Below are positions 19,763 to 32,800 of a stretch of DNA of 64,000 nt, in pieces. Each line of letters starts with the position of its first letter. Within the stretch, counting starts at the first letter, position 1. This DNA comes from Hemicordylus capensis (lineage: Eukaryota; Chordata; Lepidosauria; Squamata; Cordylidae): positions 4,304,501 to 4,368,500 of the forward strand of contig NC_069669.1 in the NCBI RefSeq assembly GCF_027244095.1. Reading direction: 5' to 3'. The notes under the pieces were generated by a model, which worked only from the letters and a program-made list of their open reading frames with translations, had not been told where the DNA came from and made no database searches. Both the position numbers and the translations under genes were made by a program.

Positions 19763-20030
19763 TGATTGATTGATTGATTGTTAAATTTATACCCCGCCTT
19801 TCATTAAGAAAATCCCAAGGCGGCTCACAATAAAAATTTAAAGCAAGGTTATTAAAAAGACACATTAAAACGTTGAGCTAAAAAATATAAAACCAAACCG
19901 GATTTGAAAAATTAAAACACAAGCATAAAAACAGTACAAAATACAAGAAGCAGCAGCGGAGACAATCATAGAAAAGCCTGGGTGAAAAGCTGTTGTGAAA
20001 AGATGTTGATGGAGGATGTGTCATTAACGT
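19763..20030 (-). repeat. (TTGA)n and L2-type LINE tail
   Basis: A short TTGA repeat precedes TTTATACCCCGCCTTTCATT, the reverse of the usual L2 3' end, and an A-rich stretch. It separates the two CpG-rich promoter blocks. Confidence 0.6.
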
Positions 20031-20312
20031 ATCCATAATCCTTATGACTTTCTTAGGGGATTGCGGGAGCCCTTACACTACGATGATTATGACACGCGCA
20101 AGCCACGCCCCCCGCGGTTAGGCCCCACCCCTTCAGGTCACAACCCCCTCCGTCTCCCACTCTTGCTCTCGAAGCGCATGCTGGGACGTGTAGTCTTCCG
20201 TGTGGGCGACGGCAGAGGCGGGGCTTGCGAGGACACTGCGTTTCCCAGAGTGCCCAAGCGAGGCCGGCGACGGAGGGAGCCGCTTCCGCCCTGACCGTCG
20301 CCTGCGGGAGAG

Positions 20313-20402
20313 ATGGCGGCGGAAGAGACGGTATCGGCGGCAGTGTGGGGGACGAGGGCCAGGCGGCGACAGCAGCAGCAGCAGCGGCGAAGGAGGCCGT
20401 AG
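20313..20402 (+). other. Upstream ORF in CLEC16A 5' leader
   Basis: ATG at 20313 has G at -3 and G at +4, a strong initiation context. It opens a 29-codon frame (MAAEETVSAAVWG..., with five Gln from a CAG run) ending at TAG 20400-20402, 50 bases before the CLEC16A ATG. The ATG lies within GAGATGGCGGCGG, a YY1-type promoter motif, so the start of transcription decides whether it is translated. Confidence 0.5.
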
Positions 20403-20452
20403 CGGGCGAGCGAGCGCCGGACCGAGCGACCGGGCCCCTCCGCGCCCTCAGG

Positions 20453-20532
20453 ATGTTCGGACGGTCGCGCAGCTGGGTGGGCGGCGGGCACGGCAAGGCC
20501 TCGCGCAACATCCACTCCCTCGAGCATCTCAA
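20453..20532 (+). CDS. CLEC16A: CLEC16A coding exon 1
   Basis: The exon encodes [20 protein letters not shown] then HSLEHL, identical to mammals except for two residues, and ends in phase 2 at GTGAGA. The ATG has A at -3. The frame is also open upstream to an ATG at 20225, but the conserved protein starts at 20453. Confidence 0.97.
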
Positions 20533-23500
20533 GTGAGACCCTCAGGCTTCGGGCCAAGTGCGCATGCGCGGGAAGATGGGCAGGGGTGCTTGCTCTGGTC
20601 ATATGACCTGCGCTTCGGGTCTTAAAGCCTTCAGGGGCCTCTTCGGCGTGTTTTCTGTGGTTGTTGATCTCTAGTAGTAGTAGTAGTGTCCGCAGAATTT
20701 ATTATTGCTCGTAATAATAGTAGTAATAAATACGTTTATTTCTTAGACGCTCCATAACAAGTTATTCTCTGGGCTGCACACAACAGAGGATTAAAACATA
20801 CAATAAGAACACATAACACACTAAATCATAACGGACAAAAAAGTGAAAATAAAATGCTAAATATAAGAGAGTCATCACTTTCAAAGGTGCCTCTTGGCTT
20901 GGTTATTAGGGGATGATGCGCGTTATATACCACCTTTCAACACCAGCAGCAACAGTAATCTTGGCAATTTCGTTGCAAAGAACATGAGAAAACATGTTGG
21001 GATTCACAATCTAAAAAGTCACCTGAGGGCAACATTAACAGCAGCCACTGGAAGGGACAGTGCTGGGATGAAGAAAGACCGTGGTTTACATAGAAAAATG
21101 ATAGATAGATAGATAGATAGATGGCTCCCTGTCCTCAAAGGGCTCACAATCTAAAAAGAAACATAAGAGAGACACCAGCAACAGTCACTGGAGGGATGCT
21201 GTGCTGGGGATGGAGAGGGCCAGTTGCTCTCCCGCTGCTCAATTAAGAGAATCACCACGTTACAAAGGTGCCTCTTTGTGCAGTTAGTCAGGTAAACTGT
21301 AAGATATTATATAAGTAACACAATATGTGTGTGCATCTGTGTATATAAGCCATTCTCAAGCAACTAAGCAATGCTGCTATTTACTGGGTCAGGCTGTTGA
21401 TCCATCTAGCTCAGTGTCCTATCTTCTGATTGAAAGTGGTTTTCCAACAGAGAAAGATCTTTCCCATCCCTGGGAACATGGGAAGCTGCCTTATACCGAG
21501 TCAGACCCTTGGTCCATCTAGCTCAGTATTGTGTACACCAGAGCTGCTCAGTTTCGGCCCTCCTGCAGATGTTGGCCTACAATTCCCATAATCCTGGCTA
21601 TGACTGCTGTGGCTGGGGATTATGAGACTTGTAGTCCAAAAACAGCTGGCGGGCTGAAGTTGAGCAACCCTGGTCTATGCAGACTGGCAGTGGCTTCTCC
21701 AAGGTTGCAGGCAGGGGCCTCTCTCAGCCCTGTCTTGGAGATTCTGGGGAAGGGGGAGGATTTGGAACCTTCTGCATGCAAGCATGCAAGTGCTCTTCCC
21801 AGAGCAGCCCCATCCCCTAAAGGGAATATCTTACAGTGCTCATATGTAGTCTCCCATTCCAATGCAAACCAGGGCAGACCCTACTTAGCAAAGGGGAGAA
21901 TTCATGCTTGCTCCCACAAGACCAGCTCTCCTGGCAGCATCTCCTACCTGGAGATGCTGCCAGGGATTGAACCTGAGACCTGCATGCAAAGCAGGGCTCT
22001 GCCACTGAGTTGCAGCCTCATTCTTATGTGTGTCGGAATGGCATCTGGTGGGCCACTGTGCGAAACAGGATGCTGGACTAGATGGGCCTTGGGCCTGATC
22101 CAGCAGGGCTGTTCTTATGTGTGTGTGCTCAAGATACCTTTAATTCCACATTTATAATTAAAAATAAAAGGTGCCTTACAAAAATAGGATCCAGAGCCTA
22201 TTTTGATGCATCTCTGTTGAGTTGTCTTTCAGATCATAGATGTGTATGTAGAGGATTTGGTCAACTGAGGGTAATGAGATTAGTAGTTGGTTGTCTATGT
22301 GGTGCATTGTGTATAAATGTGTGGATTGCAAAGTTTGGTCAGCTAGGTTGTGAACCTTCTACCTGTTTTGTGAATGTGTGTTTGTATGTGGGTGCTGAGC
22401 CACTGTGAGAGCCCTGTAAGTTGGAAACTGAGGCAGTGCATGTGAAATCTGGGATGCATGCAAGATTATGACAGCTGTGATCATGAGGGAGACTCCCTCA
22501 GGGTGTGCCTGTTTATGAGACAGTGACACAACCAGTGTGGCCTTTTTTAATGTGAGAACCATTGGAGTTAGACTGACTGCTGAGGAAGTATGCCTAGCCT
22601 TTTCTTAGGCTTAGTTTAATTAACTTGCACCCTGTCCTTTCTGTGCAGAAGTGCACTCAGTTTAATCTGCATCCAAGATGTTTAATTAGCTCTTAGCTTG
22701 GTTGTTTGTTTTGGGATCTTACTGCTTCCTCATAGTGGATCGACTGGTTCCCAGATAGCTTGCAGCAGAGTCAGTGTTTTGATGCAGCTTCTAATATTTC
22801 TGCTGACCTTGATGGTCCAGTTCAGATTCAGGACTGCTCAGCTTAGACCCCCCCCAGGTGTTTTTGGACCACAACTCCCACAATGCCCAGCCATAGTGGC
22901 TAATAGCCAGGGATTATAGAAGTTGTAGGCCAAAATCTGCAGGAGGGCTGAAGTTGAGCAGCCCATAGATGATCCTAGATGGACTGGGTATCCCTTCCAG
23001 CTTTCTGTAGACAACTGATAAATGGAAGAACTTCACATCCCATATTATAAAATTCAGTGCTCAAGGACAAATTTACAAAAATCCACAAATTTAGATTCGG
23101 CTTGTCGGCCAGCCATTATTTGTGGTCACCACCAATCCCATCTCTTCCCTCAGTCTTTTCTGGCACATAGGCAGAGGGCTTAGGAGAGAAGTGGATCTTC
23201 TGTCGTTTATCTATTTAACACATTTTTATACCACCCAAAACGCAAATTTTAATTTGCACTGGGATATGGAGATGGTAAGAAACAGGGGGAACCCTCTGTT
23301 CGTGCTCAGAAAGGACTCTTGCTGTTAAAAAAAATTGCAGTGGAAATGAGACTTCTGGGTAGGAGATCAGTGTGGTGCTGGGTGTCTTGCTCACTAGAAG
23401 GCTGGGAGTGCTTACTACTGATAATCTGGCAAGTGGATTTGTAGATGCCTGCCCAAAGATGTGGTGATAGCTTTGAAAAGGATTGGTCAGATTAATGGGG

Positions 23501-26500
23501 GAAGAAAAGTCTATCCGTGGCTGCTTTCTGTTACTGTTAAATTAGACCTCCATGCTTGGTTCTAGCTCTGAATGCCAACTGCTGGGGGCAGACGATGAGG
23601 CATGCTCTGGTCTTCATGCCCCATCTGTGTGGGAATTGCTTAGAGAGGCACTTGCCTGCTTGCTATTGAAAACCGGATGCTGGACCTGGGTGCAGCCTTG
23701 ACCTGACCCAGCAAAGAAATTCTTCTGCAACTTCTTAATTATCTTTATGAGTTAACCAAGATACTTGGATGTTTTACAAAGGATGTGGGGGTGTAACCAT
23801 GGCACCCTGCTAACTGAGCCAAGAGGCACCATTTAAAAGTGGTGATTTCTTATATTTAGCAGGGGGAGAGCAACTGGCCCTCTCCATCCCCAGCACAGCT
23901 TCCCTCCAGTGGCTGCTGCTGGTGTCTATCTTATGTTTATTTTTTAGATTGTGAGCCCTTTGGGGACAGGGAGCCATCTTAATTTATTCTTATTTCTCTA
24001 TGTAAACTACTCTGGGAACTTTTGTTGAAAAGTGGTATATAAATGTCCATAGTAGTAGTAATGGATATTTCGGGGGAAGGGGGTAGTATTTAAGACTCTA
24101 TACATGCCCTGCACCCTTTGTGATAAACAGGATTAGAAGTTCAGCTGGAACGCAAAGTGCTAAAAATAGCATAATGGTCCACACTGCAGAAATATGTCCT
24201 TATGTTCTGTCGTATTTATTTTTTTAGGTATATGTATCATGTTCTGACCAAAAATACCACTGTGACTGATCACAACCGTAACCTGTTAGTGGAGACCATT
24301 AGATCAATAACTGAGATCCTGATATGGGGAGACCAAAATGACAGTTCAGTGTTTGAGTAAGTGACTTGATATGCTTGCTTTTAACATACATTTATTTTAA
24401 AAAATAAACTCCGCTTAATATTAACTTAATGTGAAGTTAAATAAGGTTACTGATCCTAGCACTTGCATCCCAGTTCTGTCCATGTTTACTCTGGTTCCAC
24501 TGAGTTCAGTGGGATAAATCACCAAGAGAAAAGGCTGGCTTGAATAATTAAAACTAGCTTGGCCAGCACAGAGCATCTGCATGCTTCTTCGCCCTGCCTC
24601 TAACTCCAGCCCCACCCCCCGGAGAATTGGGCCTCCAATTTCATTGCTGATTGGTTTATCATTGTGTGGGTGTGGTTTACCATGTACAACCTAAGCCTTT
24701 TATCGATAGATACTTTCTGAACAGTGATGCATACAAATATTGGTTGATCTAACTACTAAGACATGTTGATTTACAACTAAATAGAGTATGTGTAGAAGGG
24801 TGTACTTCTTTCTGTTGCTGTCTGTTTACTTCCTCTTTTCTTCTGTATTGCATAACACTTATGCTGTGCTCCAGTCCCACCCTTATGACAGAAGTACGAA
24901 TTAGCTGATAATCTCACATTTCTGTTCATTATTGTCCACACCTTTGTTTAAAAGACAACTAAGGGCTCACAATTTTCTGGAAGAAAGGGCTGGTTAGTGG
25001 TGGTCTGATTTTCATAAGATGAAACGGGCATGTCCTTATTGTTTATAAATGGTAAATATTCTTATTTCTAACTGAAAGAACTGAGCAAGCTGCCCAAGCC
25101 AGATAGTTACAGATTTCTCTTTGCCATGTACGGCAAACAAATCTTGATTGATTGATTAAGTGCTGTCAAGTTGGTGTCGACTCTTAGCGACCACGTAGAT
25201 AGATTCTCTCCAGGGTGATCTGTCTTCAACTTGGCCTTTAAGGTCTCTCAGTGGTGCATTCATTGCTGACGTAATCGAGTCCATCCACCTTGCTGCTGGA
25301 TGTCTTCTTCTTAACAATTTTTTGATGGTTTTTGATGGTAACAATTTTTTGATGGTGTTCTAGCTTTTTCTTAGAAAAGAACGTGTTTGTGTTCTTTCTG
25401 AACATCCTGCGTCAAAAATCTGGCCGTTATGTGTGTGTGCAGCTCCTGCAGACCTTGAACATCCTCTTTGAGAATATTAGTCACGAGACTTCTCTCTGTA
25501 AGTATGCATTCATGTCATCTTCCACAAAACCAATTCAGCATGGAACACTAACCGTTCTTGTGTTTGTAGTGGGGCAGGGCCGTGTGGCTAAGGTGCAGGA
25601 TTGTTATCCTGAAGGTTATGAGTTCAAGCCCAATATCAGATGGTCACTTGCTGTGACAAATTAGGGCCTTATTGGTTGGGATGGGCAAGTTAGCCAAGAT
25701 TTGGAGCAGCACGTATCCTAGCCTAAAGAAACTGTTGTCTTTACTTCCAGTACCCTGAAAATGGTTCCATCTTTTTAGTTTTATTAAACTGCTGTCCCTG
25801 ATGGTACGTCAGGCTGTAAGCCCCCTCCACAGAGATGTCTAACGCTGAAAGGAGAGCCAGTGTGGTGTAATGGTTAGTGTGTTGGACTAGGATTGGTTCA
25901 GACCCCAGTTCAGAGCCTCGCTCAGTCATGAAACTCACTGGGTGACTCTGGGCCAGTCACTTATCTCTCAGCCTAACCTACCCCACAGGGTTGCTGTGAG
26001 GATGAACATAACTGCGTACATTGCTGTGAGCTCCTTGGAGGAAGAGCAGAATATAAAAATTAAACAAACAAGCAATTATGCCAATAAGGTAAACATCAGG
26101 AAGATTTTGTAGAACGTTTCTTTTGTGCAAACACTTATAATTCCACCCCCCTTTAAAAATATTTATTTTAAAATATTCAATATTTTTAATATTTTGTTGT
26201 TGTTCAGGGCAATAAACAAAATGCTGCCATTTTAAGGATGGGGAGGGGAAAATGCATGACTTTTGAAAAGGATGGAGCAGGCAAAGCCTTTGCAAGTTGC
26301 AAACCTGTGGAACAAATTGTGCTCCTTGTACTTGGACTTAGTGGCTATTGGTTGAGACATGTTCTTTTGTTGTCTTTCCATTTTGAAAGTAGGTCTGTTA
26401 TGAGGCTAAAGTTTCTGTTATCCAAAAGTGTGAGAATCAAATGTACACAAGTAATCTGGCAGAGTAAATCTGTACACCAACTGGTGTGTAATTGAATAGA

Positions 26501-29500
26501 CCTCTTCCAGGTGTGGCTGCTTGTCTTTCAGAAGACTTCTCTTTGTTTTTGTGCCTCCTCTCTCCAGTTGAATGCCATGTGGCTGAGCATTTTGGCAGAT
26601 TCCAGCAAAACTTGCTTGCTAGAAGACCTCTTAATTAAAAGATTTTTATTTACTCTCCCATGCTGATGACTGAAGTGTGTGTTTTCTTTTTTCTTTCAGA
26701 TTATTTGCTTTCCAACAACTATGTGAATTCTATCATTGTGCACAAATTTGACTTCTCGGATGAAGAGATCATGGCATACTATATATCATTCTTGAAAACA
26801 CTTTCTCTGAAACTCAACAACCACACTGTTCATTTCTTTTACAATGAGGTAAGCAGCAGTAACCAGTCTCCAGCTACACACACACCTCGTTAATCACGTG
26901 GGCTCTGTTCCTTGCCTACTACCACGAGTAATGGAACTGAGTAATGAGGTATTAAGGCTATGGGGAAAGTGAGGTTAGGTTCCAGGGTGGAGGGGGAAAT
27001 CAGAAAAAGCCCCAAAACTGTGCTCAAATGGCCCCAAAACTTACTGTGGTGTGCTCCATGGGTCACCCATGTGCCCAGGCATGCCCTCCAAAGAACAAAA
27101 TGGCCCCCAAAATTGCAGGAAAAAGTCCGCTCCCTGGAAATGAGCCACAAAATGGCTCCTCCTGTATTCTCTCTCCTCAAGACAAAATGGCAGTCAGAAG
27201 TTACCTCCATGGTCACTTCCTGCCCTCTAGGAACTGCAGATATGTGGGTTTTAACCCATTAGTATCCACAAATACTGGGAAAAGACACCCACAGATAGCA
27301 AGTTTCTCCTGTATGTGTGTATGTATAGGGTCACAATGTTGGGTGATCCCAGACAAGCTTGTTCCTGCTGCTTTCCCAAGCATTCTCTTCTCATTTCTAT
27401 GTGGCTGACCCCAATTCTGGGTCCTGCTGCTTGTTCTCTCTTTCTCTCCTCCTTTGATCTTTGTGTGAATGCTGCTTTAAAGCCCTTAGCAAGCTCTGAC
27501 ACACTTAATTAATTAATTATAAGGCATTTGTAAGCTACACTTCACTCTGCAAAGCAACTCACAACAAATAAATACATTTTAAAAAGGCCAAGATCAACTT
27601 AAGCAATAATAGGAAAAACATGATATGCAGAGAGAAGCAATAATTGATGAGCAATAAAGCAGCCAGCAATACCATAAAAAGCAGCAGAGGTGCAGAATCC
27701 AGAATCTAGTAAACAAAGATGGTGAAAACGAATAAAACCCCCAGCTAATCATTTATAAAGCAGATATTTAACCCCACCCCACTTCAGCTTTCCTCCTGCA
27801 TATTTAGTCCAGGGTCAAGCTAAGCCTCTGCTGTTGTCTGGACGTGTTAGGCGTATTTCTTCAGACTTGGACAGAAATGAGTCCAGGAAGATGCTTTTGC
27901 AGTATGATTGCCCTGGAGCAGATGTGTTGATAGCTATTTTTCATCTATAACCACTGCTTGCCAGAAGAGGGCATCAAAGCTTAAGAAGTTTGAATTGTAT
28001 TTAGTGAAACCCTTCAGATGCTTGGCAGAGGAATGCTTTCTGTGGAAGGGTGAGCACTGTGATCAGTAGCTAATATGCTCTTGTCCATTCTGTATACGAT
28101 ACATATTTATCTTCATTATGCAGTATTTATCTGTGCAAAATTCTAAAATAATGTATTTTGTAAATTTATAAGCTGGCATACAACTTTAAACAGAAATAGT
28201 AAAATCGTATGAAACCCAAGGGGAGGAGAGCTGGTCTGGTTGTTGTTGTGCCGTCGAGTCGGTGTCAACTGCAGGTGATCACAGAGCCCTGTGGTTGTTT
28301 TTGGTAGAATATAGGAGGGGTTTCCCATTGCCATCTCCTGCACGAGATGATGCTTTTCAGCATCTTCCTGTATTGCTTCTGCCCGATATAGATATTTCCC
28401 ATAGTCTGGGAAACATACCAGCGGGGATTTGAACCAGCAGCCTCTTGCTCCCTAGGCAAGTAACTCCCGCGCTGCGCCATTAGGTGGCTTGTGAGCATGA
28501 ATTGTTCCTTTGCTAATGAGGGTCTACCATGGTTTGCATTTGGATGGGTGACTACATGTGAGTGCTGTCTGCTGTCATATGATGGGGCCATAACTCAGTG
28601 GTAGAGCATCTGCTTTGCATGCAGAAGGCGCTGGATGGACCAATGGTCTGACTCTGTATAAGGCAGCTTCCTGTGTTCCTAAAGCAATAAAACATGCATA
28701 CAGAGTGGGACCTTCCTGATTAAACCTGAGCAGGATCTAAAATTAACTGAGTGCACATCACCTTAGAGGGAACACTGGTTCTGTGTCTGGCGTGTCACAA
28801 CTGGGAAGATCTTCTCTGTGGTTACCACCTACCTGGCTTCAAGTGGCAAGGAGAGCTCCAGAGTTCAGGCAGGTTCTTGAGAAAGAAATTGAAAAGCAAT
28901 CTGAAAAGTCATCAACCTCATCATTTTTAAGGTTTAATTGACTTCTCTTTCAGCACACGAATGATTTTGCCCTGTACACAGAAGCCATTAAATTCTTCAA
29001 CCACCCAGAAAGCATGGTCAGGATTGCTGTTAGAACGATAACTTTGAATGTCTACAAAGGTAAGTCTTCTTAAATTCCTCACTTGGGAAACTTAGTGTAT
29101 TGGCTGCCGATTTTATAGCCAGGCTGTGGTTTCAGCATTACAAACTGTGAAGACTTCCAGATTTATCAAGGAAATATTTGATAAAGCAAGGCTGTCTTTC
29201 ACACTTTGGAAGTGGGTTTTCTAATTATTGGAAGTTTTTGTTTCTGGAGGGGGAGTTGTAAAGCATTACTTGTATCTCAACATTGAAAAAGAGTGTAGGT
29301 GTTCTATAAACAGGAGCTGAAGGTGTGCACATAAGAGAATGTACAATAATGGCCACTAGAGGTCATTCTTCACTAGTCCTGGCTAGCTCTTTTGTATACA
29401 CTGGAAGAATCATGCTTCCAACATGTGAAAATTGGAAACATTTAAGTGGCACAATCAAATTGGAATCTGTTGCCCAGAATATGAAGTCTGTCTGTCTTTT

Positions 29501-29789
29501 GTATATGTAGCTTCATTCATCAGTGAAGAAAACCTCAGTGTACTGTAGATTAGAATTCTGCAAAATATTTCCCGTCACAGGAAATATGGGTCATGTTTAT
29601 CCTTGCTCAGTAGTGCAAAAGCTAAAGAGAGGGAACCATGAATTAGAAATTCACTCTTGAGTAAGCATACTGACCATTTAGTCTCAATCATGAGGATCTA
29701 AAGAAGCTGACAACCACAGAAGGGTTTGTGTGTGCACACTTCTGATTTGCATTTCTTGAACTTGCTGTTAGAGATATGCAAGTCCAAAA

Positions 29790-29848
<59 letters not shown>

Positions 29849-32800
29849 TGGTGTTCTAATTTCTGGCCTTAGGGACTAAATGGTTGGTTAGCTAGTTCAG
29901 GGTCTCTTCCTAATCTAGATCAGAATGCATTCCATTTTCTCCAATCCCCATCCCTCTGCTTCAACATAGAGAATGCATAGGATTTTGAAAAGCATAGGAT
30001 TTCAAAAGAATAGAAGGCAGACACCCCATAAATAGCTCTCTGGATCCTGGTGGTTGTCTTCAGTGGGGTACACCCAGTTTAGCATTTAACAGTGTTATAA
30101 ATTCTTTCCAAGATGTGCTATAATTGTACTATATATAAAATTGCATACATATGCGTTCTAAGTTGACCAGAAGATATCGAGAGGAAGAGTTAATGAACTT
30201 CCTTGCTCAGTTGACTGCTGTGTGCAATAAAGAGAAGCTTTGTAATCGTGGCTGGGGAGTCGTAACACATGAATGTGTTTGAATTAAGCAGCATGTTGAA
30301 TGAGATTACAGTGCCCCTATAAAGATCTATGCAGGTTTTGCATTATGGGCCTCAAAAGAGCAAATAGGGGAATTGAGTTTACTCTGGAGGGGTAGCTGTG
30401 TTGGTTTCTTGCAGCAAAATATCAGAGATCCAGGTAGTGCCTTAATGACTTACTGTGCCTGAATGTTTCCTGGGCTGAATCCCTTTTTATCAGGGGCATA
30501 AAGTATTGTGTGCATGCGTGCATAACTAACATAGGTGTAGACAGAAAAGGGGAGGAGAAATCTTTCTACAGTGTGAAGCCAGGAGGCCCAGCAAATGAAA
30601 ACGAAATCCAGTCAAAAGAGTCACACCTCTGATCTGGCTGTGTTCTTGGATGTGTGTGCACTCAGTTCCTGTGGAGCAGTGTTGCCGCCCAGTGTCACCT
30701 GTGAGCTGAGGAGGCACTCCAGAACATTCTGCAAGACCCCCCCAAAGCATGCAGGGATTTTGTGTCGGGCTTGTAGGTTCTGCAGCAGACGAGTCGGTGT
30801 GGAAACAGTTATCTGAAGGCAGAAAGTTTAGAATTTAGCTTGGATGTTGTCATGCCAGAGGGGTTGCACTTTGTGGGGCGGGAAGGCTCCCATTGCTACC
30901 AAATCCTGGGATAGCGTGATTTTCTAATGCTCACTTGGCAAATGTTATGTCTCCCCTAACCTGTATCTTCCAACCCAGATGCTTCCTGCTTTAGCTCTTA
31001 AACCCTTTGAAGGATGTGTCACCATCCCAGTTCCTAATCCTGTTAACCATTGTCTGTTTTTTGCCCTTTCTTCACTGGTGATTCCTGTGTTCCTTAATGC
31101 AGTCTCATGTAAGTCTACTAATCCCTTTGACTTTCAGCCTTATTACTTTATTCTTGCACTATTGTCAGTTATCTAAAAAGTGAGGATTTTTTTCTCGGCT
31201 GCGATAAATTTCTGTGGCTGTTCTCTGAACAGTGCCAGAATAATTTCCCTGCATGCTTAATAGACCCCTTTTAACCTCTTGGGGGAGTTATATGTGTGAT
31301 GTGATGGACTGTGATAGACATTTGGTCAGAAAATAAAGCCTGGTTCTGAAAGCCAGCCTATAGAAAGAAATTTATAGAACACCACATGTCTCTTTCACTT
31401 TCTTTTTTTGTAACTAAAAGAACACTTTCTCTTCAGTGGACAACCAGCCTATGCTGCACTACATTCGAGATAAAACGGCAGTCCCTTACTTCTCCAACCT
31501 AGTCTGGTTTATTGGAAGTCATGTGATTGAACTGGATAACTGTGTACAAACCGATGAAGAGTAAGTCTTTTGTTACTGTGGCTTAGTTTTTGTAAGTAGG
31601 GCTATTAAGCAAATCATTATCAATTAACCACATGCTATACTGTGTGTGTGTGTATTTTGATTATTTGAGGATCTGGCTGTGAAATAAACCAATACGTGAA
31701 GAACCCTGAATGGAATCTAAATCCTCAAGTACAAATCCTTATTTAATCTAGCATACTGCATATATTATAAAACTACTCTTATACACAGGGCTGTACTAAG
31801 GGCATGGCAAGCAGGGCGACCACCCTGGGGCTCACTCTTTTAACCTCTATTAGAATTAACTGGAAAGGGGCCCCACACATTTGCCCCGCACCCCACCAGG
31901 GCTCTCTAAGGACAGCCCTGCTTATACACCAGATATTTCATATGATAATTAAACTGTCACATATGAAAAAGATGATTAAATCCACGGTGAACCATACATA
32001 AGCAACTCATACAATAAACATCATCTTTTTAAAAGTCTAGTCAATTAATGTTGGAGCCAGGTACTGGTAAAAGCTTCCTGTGGAGCTTTGGATGAATGAA
32101 GAAATATCCAAAGAAACATCTCACAAGCGATACGCGTTTCAGCTATCAATAAGCCGCCTTCAGTGGCAGTGATGGAAAACTGACTCCTTACCAGTCACCA
32201 AAACATTTTAGTACATATAATATATTTCTTTATAGTGTCGGGTAGAGCAATCCTTCGGATTTGTACTAAATGTACAATCCCCATTCAGCCGTGATTCTTG
32301 CTGGGTGACTCTGGGCCAGTCACTTCTCTCTCAGCCTAACCTACGTCCCAGGGTTGTTGTGTGGAGAAACTTAAGTATGTAGTACACCGCTCTGGGCTCC
32401 TTGGAGGAAGAGCGGGATATAAAATGTTAAAAAATATTTTTATTTATTTATTTAATGTGTGAACACTGTAAGATATTCCTCGCAGGGGATGGGGCTGCTC
32501 TGGGAAGACCATCTGCTTGCAAAAGGTTCCAAGTTCCCTCCCTGGCAGCATCTCCAAGATCAGGCTGAGAGAGACTCCTGCCTGTAACCTTGGAGAAGCT
32601 GCTGCCAGTCTGTGTAGACAGTACTGAGCTAGATGGACCAAGGGTCTGACTTGGTATCAGGCAGCTTCCTATGTTCCTATGAGGAGGCAGAGGGTGCTGT
32701 GGTGTCCTTCCTTCTGCACTTGGCTCCCTGTTTTAATTACTGGGTTTAAAAGATAGCTTCATGTATTCCCAGAAGGATATAAAGGTGGAAGGAGGAACTA

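Noticed and set aside
28561-28640. tRNA gene (box A and box B present)
   Set aside because: The sequence continues into the common SINE body; it is a SINE head, as at every other such site here.
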